This document shows positions 40,075 to 51,437 of a stretch of DNA of 64,000 bases, in pieces. Every line of letters starts with the position of its first letter. Positions within the stretch are counted from its first letter, which is position 1. Under the pieces are notes generated by a model, which made no database searches, was not told the origin of the DNA, and saw nothing but the letters and a program-made list of their open reading frames with translations. A program made the position numbers and the translations under genes. The DNA is from Clavibacter michiganensis subsp. tessellarius (GTDB lineage: Bacteria; Actinomycetota; Actinomycetes; Actinomycetales; Microbacteriaceae): positions 1,550,001-1,614,000 of the forward strand of contig NZ_CP040788.1 in the NCBI RefSeq assembly GCF_021922985.1. Direction: 5' to 3'.

Positions 40075-40867
40075 GGACCCTCGCCCCCTCGGTGATCCGG
40101 CGGCGGATCCGGCCGGAGACGGCGTCGATCGACATGGTGACCGCGACGACGACGATGAGGAGGACGCCCACCGTGGGCCACTCCCGGTACTGAGTGTAGG
40201 AGGTGAGCATGTCGCCGATCCCGCCGACGCCGATGAGGCCGAGCACCGCCGACGCGCGCACGTTGATCTCGAACCGGTACAGCCAGAAGGAGAGGAAGTC
40301 GGCGCTCGCCTGCGGCCAGACGCCCCAGCGGATCAGCGACCAGGCGCCGCCGCCGGCCGCCCGCACGGCCTCGAGCGGACCGCGGTCGACGCCCTCCACG
40401 GACTCGTAGCCCCACTTGCCGAGCGTGCCGACGCTCGAGACGCCGAGCGCCAGCGCGCCCGTGAGGGGCGTGAGGCCGGTGACCGAGAGGATCACGATGG
40501 CGGTGATGATCTCGGGCACGGCGCGGATGGCGGAGAAGAGGATCCGCAGCGGCCAGCGCACGGCCGCCGGCGCGAAGCCGCGCGCCGCGAGGAAGGCGAG
40601 CGGCACCGAGACGACGACGCCGATGACCGTGCCGACCCAGGCCATGAGCACCGAGGTCCACGTCTGGCGGAGCGCCTCGGGGAGCTTCGACCAGTCGGGG
40701 CTCGAGAACATCAGCCAGAGGTAGCGGACGAGCTCGGCGGGCAGGTCGGCGAGGCGGTCCCACGCGATGTCGGCCGACCAGCAGGCGACGACCACGACCG
40801 CGGTGACGGCCGCCACGGCGACGACCCGGGCCGGGCGGCGGGGGCGGGCGGGCACGGCGAGGCTCAT
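40061..40867 (-). CDS. phnE: Phosphonate-type ABC transporter permease (second PhnE)
   Basis: 268 residues, about six membrane helices. The PhnE-type coupling loop GPLEAVRAAGGGAWSLIRWG and the ending NVRASAVLGLIGVGGIGDML are diagnostic. It overlaps the first permease gene by 4 bp (ATGA). Two PhnE-like subunits probably form a heterodimer. Confidence 0.9.
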   Translation of the reverse strand: MSLAVPARPRRPARVVAVAAVTAVVVVACWSADIAWDRLADLPAELVRYLWLMFSSPDWSKLPEALRQTWTSVLMAWVGTVIGVVVSVPLAFLAARGFAPAAVRWPLRILFSAIRAVPEIITAIVILSVTGLTPLTGALALGVSSVGTLGKWGYESVEGVDRGPLEAVRAAGGGAWSLIRWGVWPQASADFLSFWLYRFEINVRASAVLGLIGVGGIGDMLTSYTQYREWPTVGVLLIVVVAVTMSIDAVSGRIRRRITEGARVRAVE

Positions 40868-41658
40868 GCGATCCTCTTCCTGATCTCGTTCGAGACGAGG
40901 TCGATCACGATGACGATCACGAGGATCTCCAGCACGATCAGCGCGAGCTGGTCGTAGCGGTAGAAGGTGCGCACGGCGTCGATGAGGAGGCCGATGCCGC
41001 CGGCGCCCACGAGGCCGAGGACGGTGGACGCGCGCACGTTGAGCTCGAGCACGTAGAGCGTCTGGCCGACGAAGCCGGGAAGCACGTCGGGCAGGGCGAC
41101 CGCCCGGTCGACCTGCATCCGCGTGCCGCCCGCCGCGCGCCCCGCCTCGAGCGGGCCGGGGTCGTTCGACTCGATGGCCTCCGACACGAGCTTCACGATG
41201 ATGCCCACGTTGAAGAGGACGAGCGCGAGGATGCCGGGCAGCGCCCCGACGCCCACCATCGCCACGAGCAGCGCGGCGTAGAGCAGCTCCGGCACCGCGC
41301 GCACCACGTTGAGGACCGCGCGGATGGCACCGCGGCTCACCGGGTGCGGATTGGTGAGGCGCGCGGCCCACAGGCTGAGCGGCAGCGCGACCGCGGCCCC
41401 GGCGACGGTCGCGATGACGGCCATGGCGAGGGTCTCGAGCATCGGCGCGACGGTGCGGGGGAAGAACGCCCAGTCGGGCTCGAACAGGCGCGCGAGCTTG
41501 TCGGCGCCGTTCCGCCAGTTGCGCGCGATGGCGTCGAACCCGAACGCCACACCCACCTGCGGGCTCATCGCGACGGCCGTGATGACGAGCACGACGGCGA
41601 GCGCGGCCCACGGCCGCCAGCGGCCCGCGGGGCGCGGCGGCAGCTCCCGGATGCTCAT
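40864..41658 (-). CDS. phnE: Phosphonate-type ABC transporter permease (first PhnE)
   Basis: 264 residues, about six membrane helices. Family features are [31 protein letters not shown] and [18 protein letters not shown]. The ATG overlaps the ATPase gene stop by 4 bp. Paralogous to the permease encoded next. Confidence 0.9.
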   Translation of the reverse strand: MSIRELPPRPAGRWRPWAALAVVLVITAVAMSPQVGVAFGFDAIARNWRNGADKLARLFEPDWAFFPRTVAPMLETLAMAVIATVAGAAVALPLSLWAARLTNPHPVSRGAIRAVLNVVRAVPELLYAALLVAMVGVGALPGILALVLFNVGIIVKLVSEAIESNDPGPLEAGRAAGGTRMQVDRAVALPDVLPGFVGQTLYVLELNVRASTVLGLVGAGGIGLLIDAVRTFYRYDQLALIVLEILVIVIVIDLVSNEIRKRIA

Positions 41659-42476
41659 CCGAGGGTGTCCTCGGGGCGGATCGAGCGGCCGTAGATGGCC
41701 TCGAAGACGTCGTCGCCCGCGGTCGCGGCCGGGCCGTCGTAGACGACCTCGCCGGCGCGGAGGCCGATCATCCGGTCGCCGTAGCCGCGCGCGAGGTCGA
41801 GGAGGTGCAGGTTGGTGAGCACCGTGATCCCGAGCTCGCGGTTGATGCGGCGGAGGTCGCCCATGACGCCGTGCGCGGTCGGCGGGTCGAGGCTCGCGAC
41901 CGGCTCGTCGGCGAGGACGAGGCGGGGGCGCTGCGCGAGCGCGCGGGCGATCGCGACGCGCTGCTGCTGGCCGCCGGACAGCGTGGACGCGCGGTCCCAC
42001 ACCTTGCCGAGGATCCCGACGCTCTCGAGCGCCTGGAACGCGATCTCGCGGTCGACCGCGCGCGGCAGCCCGAGGAACGTGCGCCACCCGGGCGTGTGCG
42101 CGAGCCGGCCGACGAGCACGTTGTCGAGGACGCTCGCGCGCTTCGCGAGGTTGAAGCCCTGGAAGACCATCCCGATGTCGCCGCGGAGGGCGCGGAGGCG
42201 GCGGTCGGCGAGGCCGTCGACGCGCGTGCCGCCGACCTCCACCTCGCCGGAGGTCACGGGGACGAGGCCGTTGATCGTGCGGATGAGGCTCGACTTGCCG
42301 GATCCGGACAGCCCGACGACCGAGACCATCTCGCCGCCGGCGATGTCGAGGGAGACGTCCTTCAGCGCGACGACGCCGTTGGGGTAGCGGACCGTGACGC
42401 CGGCGAGGCGGACGGCCCACGGCGTGGAGGCCGGCGCGAGCGCGGCGGCCTCCGACAGGGAGGTGGCGGCGGCCAT
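41655..42476 (-). CDS. phnC: Phosphonate-type ABC transporter ATPase
   Basis: 273 residues. Walker [10 protein letters not shown] at 55-63, signature [15 protein letters not shown], Walker [13 protein letters not shown], and the PhnC-like insert [15 protein letters not shown]. It follows the binding-protein gene after 3 nt and overlaps the permease gene by 4 bp. Confidence 0.92.
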   Translation of the reverse strand: MAAATSLSEAAALAPASTPWAVRLAGVTVRYPNGVVALKDVSLDIAGGEMVSVVGLSGSGKSSLIRTINGLVPVTSGEVEVGGTRVDGLADRRLRALRGDIGMVFQGFNLAKRASVLDNVLVGRLAHTPGWRTFLGLPRAVDREIAFQALESVGILGKVWDRASTLSGGQQQRVAIARALAQRPRLVLADEPVASLDPPTAHGVMGDLRRINRELGITVLTNLHLLDLARGYGDRMIGLRAGEVVYDGPAATAGDDVFEAIYGRSIRPEDTLG

Positions 42477-42479
42477 GCG

Positions 42480-43454
42480 CTAGCGCAGACCGAGCGACTC
42501 GGCGGCGCGCGCCACGACGTCGAGCGACGACGGGTCGGCGGGCGCGAGCTTCGTGATGGAGTACACGGCGGTGAGGGCCGCGGAGCCCTCGGGCGTGGCC
42601 GAGTAGTCGAGCAGCGCCTTCGTGATCCGGTCCTGCAGCTCCGGCGACAGCGAGCCGGAGACCGCGACGCCGTCGTTGGGGATCTCGTCGGTCATCGCGA
42701 AGACGACGACCTTCTTCCCGACGTCCGGCTTGTCCTTGGCGACGATCGTGCGGGCGTCCCAGAAGCTGAAGCCGACCTCGGCGTCCCCGTCGTAGACCGC
42801 GAGCACGGAGGCGTCGTTGGCCGTGACGGGGATCCGCTGGATGTCGGAGTCGATGTCGAGCCCGGCGTCCTTCAGCGCGAGCATCGGGTAGATGTAGCCG
42901 GCGGGCGACCCCGGGCCGAGGACGGCGACCTTCGCGCCCTTCACCCGCGTGATGGAGTCGAGGCCCTGGGGACCGGTCAGCGCGTCCGCGCCGTTGCAGA
43001 ACAGCATGCCGTCGCGCTCGACGGGGGCGTCGTCGCAGTACTTGTCGGGGTCGTTCGTCATGAACTGGGCGGGGTAGGTGATGTTGCCGTTCCGCTCCGT
43101 CTGCAGCACGACCTTCGCCTGGTACATGTCGCTCGCCTGCCAGAGCTGCAGGGAGGGGAGGAAGCCGATCTGCGCCTGGTCGGCGCCCATCGCCTCGACG
43201 GCGGCCTGGTAGTCCTTCGCCACCACGCCGGTGACGGGGATCCCGAGGGCCTTCGTGAGCATGTCGGTGAGGGGCGCGGCGGTCTGCACGAGGCCGTCCT
43301 GGTCCTGGGACGGGACGAGCGCGAGCGTGAGGGACGTCGGATCCGCGGAGCCGGACGCGGCCGCGCCGGACGCGTCGCCGGCCGACGAGCATCCGGTGAG
43401 CGCGAGGGCGGCGACGGCCCCGATGACGAGGAGCGGGAGGGCGGGCTTCTTCAT
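42480..43454 (-). CDS. phnD: Phosphate/phosphonate-type substrate-binding lipoprotein
   Basis: 324 residues. Lipoprotein signal ending in LALTGC. The body matches PhnD-type binding proteins: LVPSQDQDGLVQTAAPL, QAQIGFLPSLQLWQA, and VKGAKVAVLGPGSPAGYIYPM. Ligand could be a phosphonate, phosphite, phosphate or a phosphorylated small molecule; the RpiR regulator in the operon points to a phosphosugar-like signal. Its ATG overlaps the HAD gene stop (ATGA). Confidence 0.88.
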   Translation of the reverse strand: MKKPALPLLVIGAVAALALTGCSSAGDASGAAASGSADPTSLTLALVPSQDQDGLVQTAAPLTDMLTKALGIPVTGVVAKDYQAAVEAMGADQAQIGFLPSLQLWQASDMYQAKVVLQTERNGNITYPAQFMTNDPDKYCDDAPVERDGMLFCNGADALTGPQGLDSITRVKGAKVAVLGPGSPAGYIYPMLALKDAGLDIDSDIQRIPVTANDASVLAVYDGDAEVGFSFWDARTIVAKDKPDVGKKVVVFAMTDEIPNDGVAVSGSLSPELQDRITKALLDYSATPEGSAALTAVYSITKLAPADPSSLDVVARAAESLGLR

Positions 43455-44254
43455 GCGTGCATCTGCTTTCCGTGGGGAGCGGCGAGGGAGGAGGTGGCGG
43501 GCGAGGGGGCGCCGTCGAGCCAGGCGCGGATGTCCGCGTACAGCCCGGCGACGGTGGCGGCGCGGTACGTGGCCCGGTCGTCGGCCGACGCGGCAGGTCC
43601 CACGAGCGCGGTGCGGAAGCCGCGGGCGTGCGCCGGCTCCAGGTCGTTGACCCAGAGGTCGCCGACGCTCAGGAGCCGGGCGGCGGGCGGACCCGCGGCG
43701 GGGCCGGGATCGAGGCGGTCGAGGACGGCGCCCATCCCCGCGGGCTTGCCGGCGCCCGTCACGACCTCGTCGAACCCGCCGGCGATCCCGAGCGCGGCGA
43801 GGGCCTCCGGGATCCGGACGGCGGGCGAGTTCGTGACGAGCACGCGGATCGCCCGGCCCTCGAGCCCGCGGAGGAAGCAGCCGAGCCCGGCGGGCGCGAC
43901 GACGGGCGCGTGCGGGCCGCCGAGCTCCGCGCGGCTCGCCAGGAAGGCCGCGGAGAGGAGCCGCTCGGGCACCTCGTGCCGGGCGGCGAGCCCCTGGACG
44001 AGCGCGTACCCGTCGATGGCGCCGTGGGGCCGGCCGATGTCGCGGAGGCCGGCGGCGACGGCGGCGGCGAACCGCGTGCGCGCGTCGTCGCCGGGCAGCG
44101 TCTCGGCCACGTGGTGCGCGTAGCGGAGCACCGGGCCGTCGCCGAGGGAGACGGTGCCGTCGAAGTCGAACACGAGGGTCCGGCCGGGGGTGGTCACGGG
44201 GGCGCTCGTCTCCGCGCCCGGGTCGTGGATCCCGTCGGGATCCTGTGGACGCAT
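43451..44254 (-). CDS. HAD-superfamily hydrolase, first gene of the phn-type operon
   Basis: 267 residues. The nucleophile motif VFDFDGTV gives Asp30 and Asp32, motif II is VLVTNSPA near 137, and the acidic motif DLWVNDLEP is near 210. This is a Rossmann-type phosphatase with a helical cap. As leader of an importer operon it may cleave the phosphate or C-P containing substrate once inside, but no phosphonatase-specific Lys can be pointed out with confidence. The ATG at 44254 has a TATCGT box 5 nt upstream, suggesting a leaderless message. Confidence 0.85.
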   Translation of the reverse strand: MRPQDPDGIHDPGAETSAPVTTPGRTLVFDFDGTVSLGDGPVLRYAHHVAETLPGDDARTRFAAAVAAGLRDIGRPHGAIDGYALVQGLAARHEVPERLLSAAFLASRAELGGPHAPVVAPAGLGCFLRGLEGRAIRVLVTNSPAVRIPEALAALGIAGGFDEVVTGAGKPAGMGAVLDRLDPGPAAGPPAARLLSVGDLWVNDLEPAHARGFRTALVGPAASADDRATYRAATVAGLYADIRAWLDGAPSPATSSLAAPHGKQMHA

Positions 44255-44265
44255 CGTCCACGATA
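44245..44265 (-). promoter_or_regulatory. Operator-like inverted repeat over the start of the HAD-phn operon
   Basis: GTGGAC (44245-44250), 5 nt, GTCCAC (44256-44261). It covers the ATG and touches the TATCGT -10 box (44265-44260). A further GTGGAC lies at 44298-44303. This placement would block transcription if bound; the RpiR-type protein encoded at the operon end is the obvious candidate. Confidence 0.45.
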
Positions 44266-44343
44266 GGTAGCCATCATCGACGCTTCGACCATCTCCGGTG
44301 GACGGGAGGTGAACGCGGACGGGCGAGCAGGGGCGGGACGCCG

Positions 44344-44379
44344 CGAGGGCGGCGGGACCGGGTGGTCCCGCCGCCCTCG
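44344..44379 (-). terminator. Terminator-like hairpin of the gcv operon
   Basis: CGAGGGCGGCGGGACC, loop GGGT, GGTCCCGCCGCCCTCG: a perfect 16-bp stem 47 nt beyond the gcvP stop. No T run follows, as usual in this genome. Confidence 0.7.
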
Positions 44380-44425
44380 GCGGTGGTGCGGTGCGGCGCG
44401 CGGGGCGCCGCGGATCAGGCGCGGA

Positions 44426-47397
<2,972 letters not shown>

Positions 47398-47401
<4 letters not shown>

Positions 47402-47769
47402 TCGCCCACCAGCGCGACGTACTCGTCGTGGCTGAGGAGCGTCGGGAGCGCCTCGAAGCGCACCTTGACGAGCCAGCCGGATCCGAACGGGTCGCTGTTC
47501 ACGAGGTCGGGCGAGGCGACGACCTCCTCGTTGACCTCGGTGACCGTGCCGTCGATGGGCGCGAAGAGCTCGCCGACCGACTTGGTCGACTCGATCTCGC
47601 CCACGACCTCGCCGCCGGCGAGCTCGTCGCCCACCGCGGGCAGCTCGACGAAGACGACGTCGCCGAGCTTGTCGGCGGCGTAGGCCGTGATGCCGACGGT
47701 CGCGACGTCGCCGTCGACCTGCACCCACTCGTGCTCGGCGGTGTACTGGAGGCTGGTCTGGTCGGTCAT
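47398..47769 (-). CDS. gcvH: Glycine cleavage system H protein
   Basis: 123 residues, lipoyl carrier shuttling the aminomethyl group between P, T and L proteins. Lipoylation site Lys63 in [12 protein letters not shown]; the region [19 protein letters not shown] is typical. Overlaps gcvT and gcvP by 4 bp each, so the three are translationally coupled. Confidence 0.97.
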
Positions 47770-48986
47770 GCGAGGGCCTTTCGCGAGTAGAAGGGGAGGG
47801 TCACGACGGTGGCGGGAACGCGCGTGCCGCGGACGTCGACGGTGAGGCGCGTGCCGGGGGCGGCGAGCGCGGGATCCACGTACGCCATGGCGACGGGGTG
47901 GCCGAGCGTGGGCGACAGGGCCCCGCTCGTGATGATTCCAACGGGCGCGACGGCGCCCTCGGTGGCCTCCATCACGGCCTCGAGGGCCTCGGCGGAGTCG
48001 CCCGCGACCTCCTCGGCGTAGACGGGGTAGTCGGCGCGAGGCGCGCGGCGGCCCTCGGTGACGAGGCCGACGAGCACGCGGGCGGCGGGATCCGGGCCCT
48101 TCTCCACGGCGGCGCGACCGCGGAAGTCGCCCTCCTTCGCGAGCGCGACCACCTTGCCGACGCCGGCCTGCACGGGCAGCGTGTGCAGGCCGAGCTCGTG
48201 GCCGTAGAGCGGCATGCCCGCCTCGAGGCGGAGCGTGTCGCGGCAGGCGAGGCCCGTGTTCAGCAGGCCGAGCGGCGTGCCGGCGGCGACGAGCGCCTCC
48301 CACAGGGCGACCGCGTCCTCGGTGGCGACGTACAGCTCGTAGCCGTCCTCGCCCGTGTAGCCGGTGCGGGCGACGAGCACGTCCTGGCCGGCGAAGCGGG
48401 CGGCCGTGGCGCGGTAGTAGCGGAGCGCCTCGAGCGGCGTCGCGGTCTCGAGCCCGGCGGTGGCCTCGAGGATCGCGCGGGACACGGGACCCTGCACGGC
48501 GATGAGGGCGACGTCGTCGCTCGCGTCGTCGACCTCCACGTCGTCGAGGCCCTCGGCCGCCTCGGCGAGCACGGCGAGGACGGGGTCGTGGTTGCCCGCG
48601 TTGGCGACGACGAGGAAGGACTCCTCGCCGGTGCGGTAGACGATGAGGTCGTCGACGATGCCGCCCGAGGGATCCAGCAGCAGCGTGTACTTCGCCTGCC
48701 ACTCGGCGATGGCCGAGAGCTTGCCGGCGAGCACGGAGTCGAGGAAGCGGGCGGCGCCCTCGCCCTCCACGGCGATCTCGGCCATGTGCGAGATGTCGAA
48801 GATGCCGGCGGCCTCGCGCACGGCGCGGTGCTCGGCGAGGTCGCTCGTGTAGCGGACGGGCATGAGCCAGCCGGCGAAGTCGGTGAAGGAGGCGCCGGCG
48901 GCCTCGTGCACGGCGTGCAGCGGGGATCGGCGGGGCGGGGCCGGGGCCGCCGCGGCAGGCGCGGTGTCGGCGGGTGCGTCGGTCAT
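47766..48986 (-). CDS. gcvT: Aminomethyltransferase, T protein
   Basis: 406 residues. Releases ammonia from the lipoyl-bound aminomethyl group and makes methylene-tetrahydrofolate. Motifs: FDISHMAEI near 72, [14 protein letters not shown] near 220 and [18 protein letters not shown] near 265. The first 20 residues are an Ala/Pro-rich extension. GGAGGA 5 nt upstream supports the ATG at 48986. First gene behind the glycine riboswitch. Confidence 0.97.
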   Translation of the reverse strand: MTDAPADTAPAAAAPAPPRRSPLHAVHEAAGASFTDFAGWLMPVRYTSDLAEHRAVREAAGIFDISHMAEIAVEGEGAARFLDSVLAGKLSAIAEWQAKYTLLLDPSGGIVDDLIVYRTGEESFLVVANAGNHDPVLAVLAEAAEGLDDVEVDDASDDVALIAVQGPVSRAILEATAGLETATPLEALRYYRATAARFAGQDVLVARTGYTGEDGYELYVATEDAVALWEALVAAGTPLGLLNTGLACRDTLRLEAGMPLYGHELGLHTLPVQAGVGKVVALAKEGDFRGRAAVEKGPDPAARVLVGLVTEGRRAPRADYPVYAEEVAGDSAEALEAVMEATEGAVAPVGIITSGALSPTLGHPVAMAYVDPALAAPGTRLTVDVRGTRVPATVVTLPFYSRKALA

Positions 48987-49027
48987 GGAGTCCTCCGGTC
49001 GTGACCGGCGCGGGCGCCGGATGCGGG

Positions 49028-49202
49028 ACTCCCCCTCTGTCATGTGCCTGAGAGCTTCGCGCCGTCCGAGGAGGGTGCTTTCACCGTGGGCGAGCCGTGC
49101 GGGACGACTGCTTTTCAGAGTGGCCAGTGCGTCGCGGTACGTGGACCTGAGAGATTGGCGGGGAGGCTTGCTCCTTCGGTGCTCCCGGAGGAGCTCTCCC
49201 GC
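49028..49202 (-). promoter_or_regulatory. Tandem glycine riboswitch upstream of gcvT
   Basis: Two glycine aptamers follow one another on the minus strand. The first runs from GGGAGAG (49200) through the AATCTCTCAGG core to the ACTCTGAAAAG linker. The second contains AGCTCTCAGG followed by ACAGAGGGGGAG ending near 49029. These are the conserved pieces of gcvT-type elements. The 3' end is about 40 nt from the gcvT start, so control of translation initiation or termination are both possible. Glycine binding would turn on gcvTHP. Confidence 0.93.
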
Positions 49203-49231
49203 GATGCGTGCGCGGCCGTGTTACGGGTCCC

Positions 49232-49237
49232 AGCATA
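49232..49237 (-). promoter_or_regulatory. -10 box upstream of the glycine riboswitch
   Basis: Minus-strand TATGCT, the best -10 match in this region, about 30 nt before the first aptamer. The rest of the 371-bp gene-free stretch 48987-49357 holds the riboswitch and the hairpin at 49302-49336; nothing else was seen. Confidence 0.4.
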
Positions 49238-49301
49238 TCGAGCGGGACGTTTCGGGCGTGTGACGATCCCGCCCGCGCCCGGCGCGTCCGCCCGGACGCG
49301 A

Positions 49302-49336
49302 CGACGCCGCCGCATCCTCGGGATGCGGCGGCGTCG
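49302..49336 (-). terminator. Perfect 16-bp hairpin behind the SseB-like gene
   Basis: CGACGCCGCCGCATCC, loop TCG, GGATGCGGCGGCGTCG, 21 nt past the stop of the gene at 49358-49819 and upstream of the gcv promoter. It would insulate gcv from that transcript. Confidence 0.65.
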
Positions 49337-49357
49337 GGCGGTCGGGTCGAGCGGTCG

Positions 49358-49819
49358 TCAGATCGCGTCGGGCGACGGCGCGGCGGGGGCCGTCGTGCCG
49401 GGCTGGACGTCGTCGTCCTGGTCGATGACGCGGCGCACGTCGTCGGCGAGCTGCGCGACGCCCTCGGGCATCATCTCGAAGCCGTCCGTGGTGCCGACGT
49501 TGATGACGAGGCCGGTGCCCTCGGGGATGGCCTGCACGAGCTCGGCGGCGGGGATCGTGGCGACGTGGTCGGCGACGCTCGTGACCTTCTCGTCGATGCG
49601 GTCCTCGTGCGTGAAGGCGGCGAGCATGGGCACGCCGTCGCGGTCGAAGAGGACCGGCTGGAGCTGGTCGGTCTCGGGGGTCAGGGGCGTGGCGGTGGGC
49701 ACCACGACGACGGTGTTGATGAACTCCGTGAGGACGGCGGTCATGTCGGACTCGCCGGCCTGGCCGCGCGCGATGGCCTGCTCGAGGGGGGTGGGCTCTC
49801 GGTCCTGTGAATCGGTCAT
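49358..49819 (-). CDS. SseB-family protein
   Basis: 153 residues. The SseB N-terminal domain is recognisable: TEFINTVVVVPTATPL, LQPVLFDRDGVPMLAAFTHE, and AIPEGTGLVINVGTTDGFE. It is a small cytoplasmic protein; in enterobacteria SseB is linked to serine sensitivity, but no biochemical role is firm here. The ATG at 49819 is preferred to an upstream in-frame start because it has GGGAG close by. Its acidic Ala/Pro tail is likely disordered. Confidence 0.82.
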   Translation of the reverse strand: MTDSQDREPTPLEQAIARGQAGESDMTAVLTEFINTVVVVPTATPLTPETDQLQPVLFDRDGVPMLAAFTHEDRIDEKVTSVADHVATIPAAELVQAIPEGTGLVINVGTTDGFEMMPEGVAQLADDVRRVIDQDDDVQPGTTAPAAPSPDAI

Positions 49820-49840
49820 GCTCCCATCGTGCCCGATCGA

Positions 49841-49898
49841 GCGGCACGGCGCCTGACCGGGGCGGCACGGCGCCGAGCGGGGCGGCACCGAGCGGGGC
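49841..49898 (+). repeat. Imperfect 21-bp tandem repeat between divergent genes
   Basis: Two copies of a unit close to gcggcacggcgccgagcgggg (49841-49861 and 49862-49882) plus a third partial copy to 49898. It fills most of the gap between the divergently transcribed SseB-like and BlaI-like genes. Possible regulator site or slippage product. Confidence 0.6.
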
Positions 49899-49922
49899 GG
49901 CGTCCCGGGCGCGCGGCGGAGC

Positions 49923-49928
49923 TAGGAT
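49923..49928 (+). promoter_or_regulatory. -10 box of the BlaI-like gene
   Basis: TAGGAT 40 nt upstream of the GTG start, with a short leader containing GAGGGGAG. Confidence 0.4.
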
Positions 49929-49968
49929 CGACACTTCCCGCCCACCACCCGACCCGAGGGGAGCCGCC

Positions 49969-50340
49969 GTGCCGATCGGACGCCAGCGCCCCCGCGGCGA
50001 GCTCGAGGCCGCCATCATGGACGCGCTCTGGGACGCCGACGAGCCGCTCACGGCCAAGGACGTCGTGGCCCGGATCCCGGATCCGCGCCCCGCCCTCACG
50101 ACGGTGCTCACGGTGCTGGAGCGGCTCGGCCAGAAGGGCCTCGTCACGCGATCCGACGAGGCGCGCGCCCTCACGTTCGCGCCCGCGCGCTCCCGCACGG
50201 ACCACGCGGCGTCCCTCATGTCGGGCGCGCTCGCAGCCACGAAGGACCGCGAGGCGGCGCTGCTGCGCTTCGCCGGCACGCTCGACGGCGACGACCTCAC
50301 GGCGCTGCGCCGCGCGCTCGGCGCGGACGACCCGGCGTAG
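49969..50340 (+). CDS. BlaI/MecI-family transcription repressor
   Basis: 123 residues, winged helix. Features: LEAAIMDALWDADEPLTAKDV, the recognition region ALTTVLTVLERLGQKGLVTR, and a C-terminal dimer helix. No BlaR1/MecR-type sensor protease is next to it. In mycobacteria a BlaI homologue controls unrelated genes, so targets cannot be read from context; the divergent SseB-like gene and nearby copC are candidates. GTG chosen for its strong ribosome site. Confidence 0.9.
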   Translation: MPIGRQRPRGELEAAIMDALWDADEPLTAKDVVARIPDPRPALTTVLTVLERLGQKGLVTRSDEARALTFAPARSRTDHAASLMSGALAATKDREAALLRFAGTLDGDDLTALRRALGADDPA

Positions 50341-50372
50341 CGCGCCAGCGCTCGCGCGCTCCGGCGCCCCGG

Positions 50373-51143
50373 CTAGCGCGGGTCGTCGGCCCCGTCGGTC
50401 GGCCCGCCGACGCTCCGGCCGTCCTCGCCCGGGAAGCGTCGCGACGAGCGGCGCACGACGCCGAGGACCACGAGCACGGCCGCCCCGAGGATCAGGAGGC
50501 CGATGAGGAGGAACACCCACACGGGCGTCGTCTCCGCGGCGTCGGCGATCGGCACGGACTCGCCCGACTGCGCGTCGGCCGTGGGAGCGGGCGCCGCGGA
50601 TCCGCCGCCCTGCGTGGTCATGGTGCCCTCGGGCTCGGGCGTCGCGGTGGGCGCGCTGCCCGCCCAGGCGTCGCCGCAGGCCGGGGCCTGGAGGATCGCC
50701 GGGCCGCCGACCGTGTCGCCCGCGGGCGCGTAGGTGAAGGAGTAGGTGCCGTCGATGGGGTGGCTGTCGCTCGAGACCGCGCGCCAGGTGACCTGGTAGG
50801 TGCCGGCGGTGCCGAGCGCGATGCGGCTCGTGGCGGTGGATCCGTCGATCGTGACGCAGCCGTCCTCGTGGAACGAGCCGTCGGAGGCGTTCACGACCTG
50901 GATCGCGAAGCCCGAGGCCTGCGCGTCGAGCGCGAGGAGGTCCTCGCTGAAGTCGAGCGCGATGCTGCCGGGCTCGGCCGTGACGGTGGCGTCGGCCGCG
51001 GGCGTGGATCCGACGAGCCGGTCGTGCGCCGACGCCGGGCCCGCCGGGATCAGCGCTCCCCCGACGACGAGCGCGGCGGCGGCCGCGGCGAGCGCGGCGC
51101 GTCGGAGGGCGGACGGGGTGCGGGGGTGGAGCGGAGACGCCAT
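50373..51143 (-). CDS. CopC-like copper-resistance protein with C-terminal membrane anchor
   Basis: 256 residues. A signal peptide ends at PASA-H, leaving His40 as the first mature residue, the Cu(II) ligand of CopC proteins. The CopC domain (40-150) has HDRLVGSTPAADATV, LDFSEDLLALDAQA and DSHPIDGTYSFTY. A Pro/Thr/Ser-rich linker follows and a membrane helix (VWVFLLIGLLILGAAVLVVL) anchors the C-terminus. No copD lies nearby. Role: extracytoplasmic copper binding. Confidence 0.9.
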   Translation of the reverse strand: MASPLHPRTPSALRRAALAAAAAALVVGGALIPAGPASAHDRLVGSTPAADATVTAEPGSIALDFSEDLLALDAQASGFAIQVVNASDGSFHEDGCVTIDGSTATSRIALGTAGTYQVTWRAVSSDSHPIDGTYSFTYAPAGDTVGGPAILQAPACGDAWAGSAPTATPEPEGTMTTQGGGSAAPAPTADAQSGESVPIADAAETTPVWVFLLIGLLILGAAVLVVLGVVRRSSRRFPGEDGRSVGGPTDGADDPR

Positions 51144-51437
51144 GGGTCCATCATCCCCCGCGGCGGGCGCGGGGAGGGCGTGCGGCGGGCACGGGGCGGG
51201 CACGGGGAGGGCCCGCGGCGGGCGAGGTCGGTCCGCGGAAGGCCCCTGCGCGCCCGATCCTCCTTCGCCGTCGATTCCTTCGCCCACGATGGGTAGCCTG
51301 GCGAGGACGATCGCTGCTGCCGGGGGGTGCTGCGGTGGCTCCGGCCTCGATGCTCCCGGGTGGACGCCCCGCTCGCGTGACCGGCCGGACGTGGTCCGGC
51401 CGCGCGCCCGGCCGACCGAAGGACCACGGACCGCACC
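51144..51437. other. Divergent intergenic region with G-rich imperfect repeats
   Basis: 294 bp between the divergent copC and phosphatase genes. Positions about 51160-51230 are imperfect repeats of gcggcgggcacgggg. No ORF of its own and no clear promoter was identified; a TAGCCT at 51294-51299 is a weak -10 candidate for the phosphatase gene. Confidence 0.5.

Noticed and set aside
51160..51230. G-rich repeats as a CRISPR or origin-like array
   Set aside because: Units are short, irregular and have no spacers, no A/T-rich part and no DnaA boxes.
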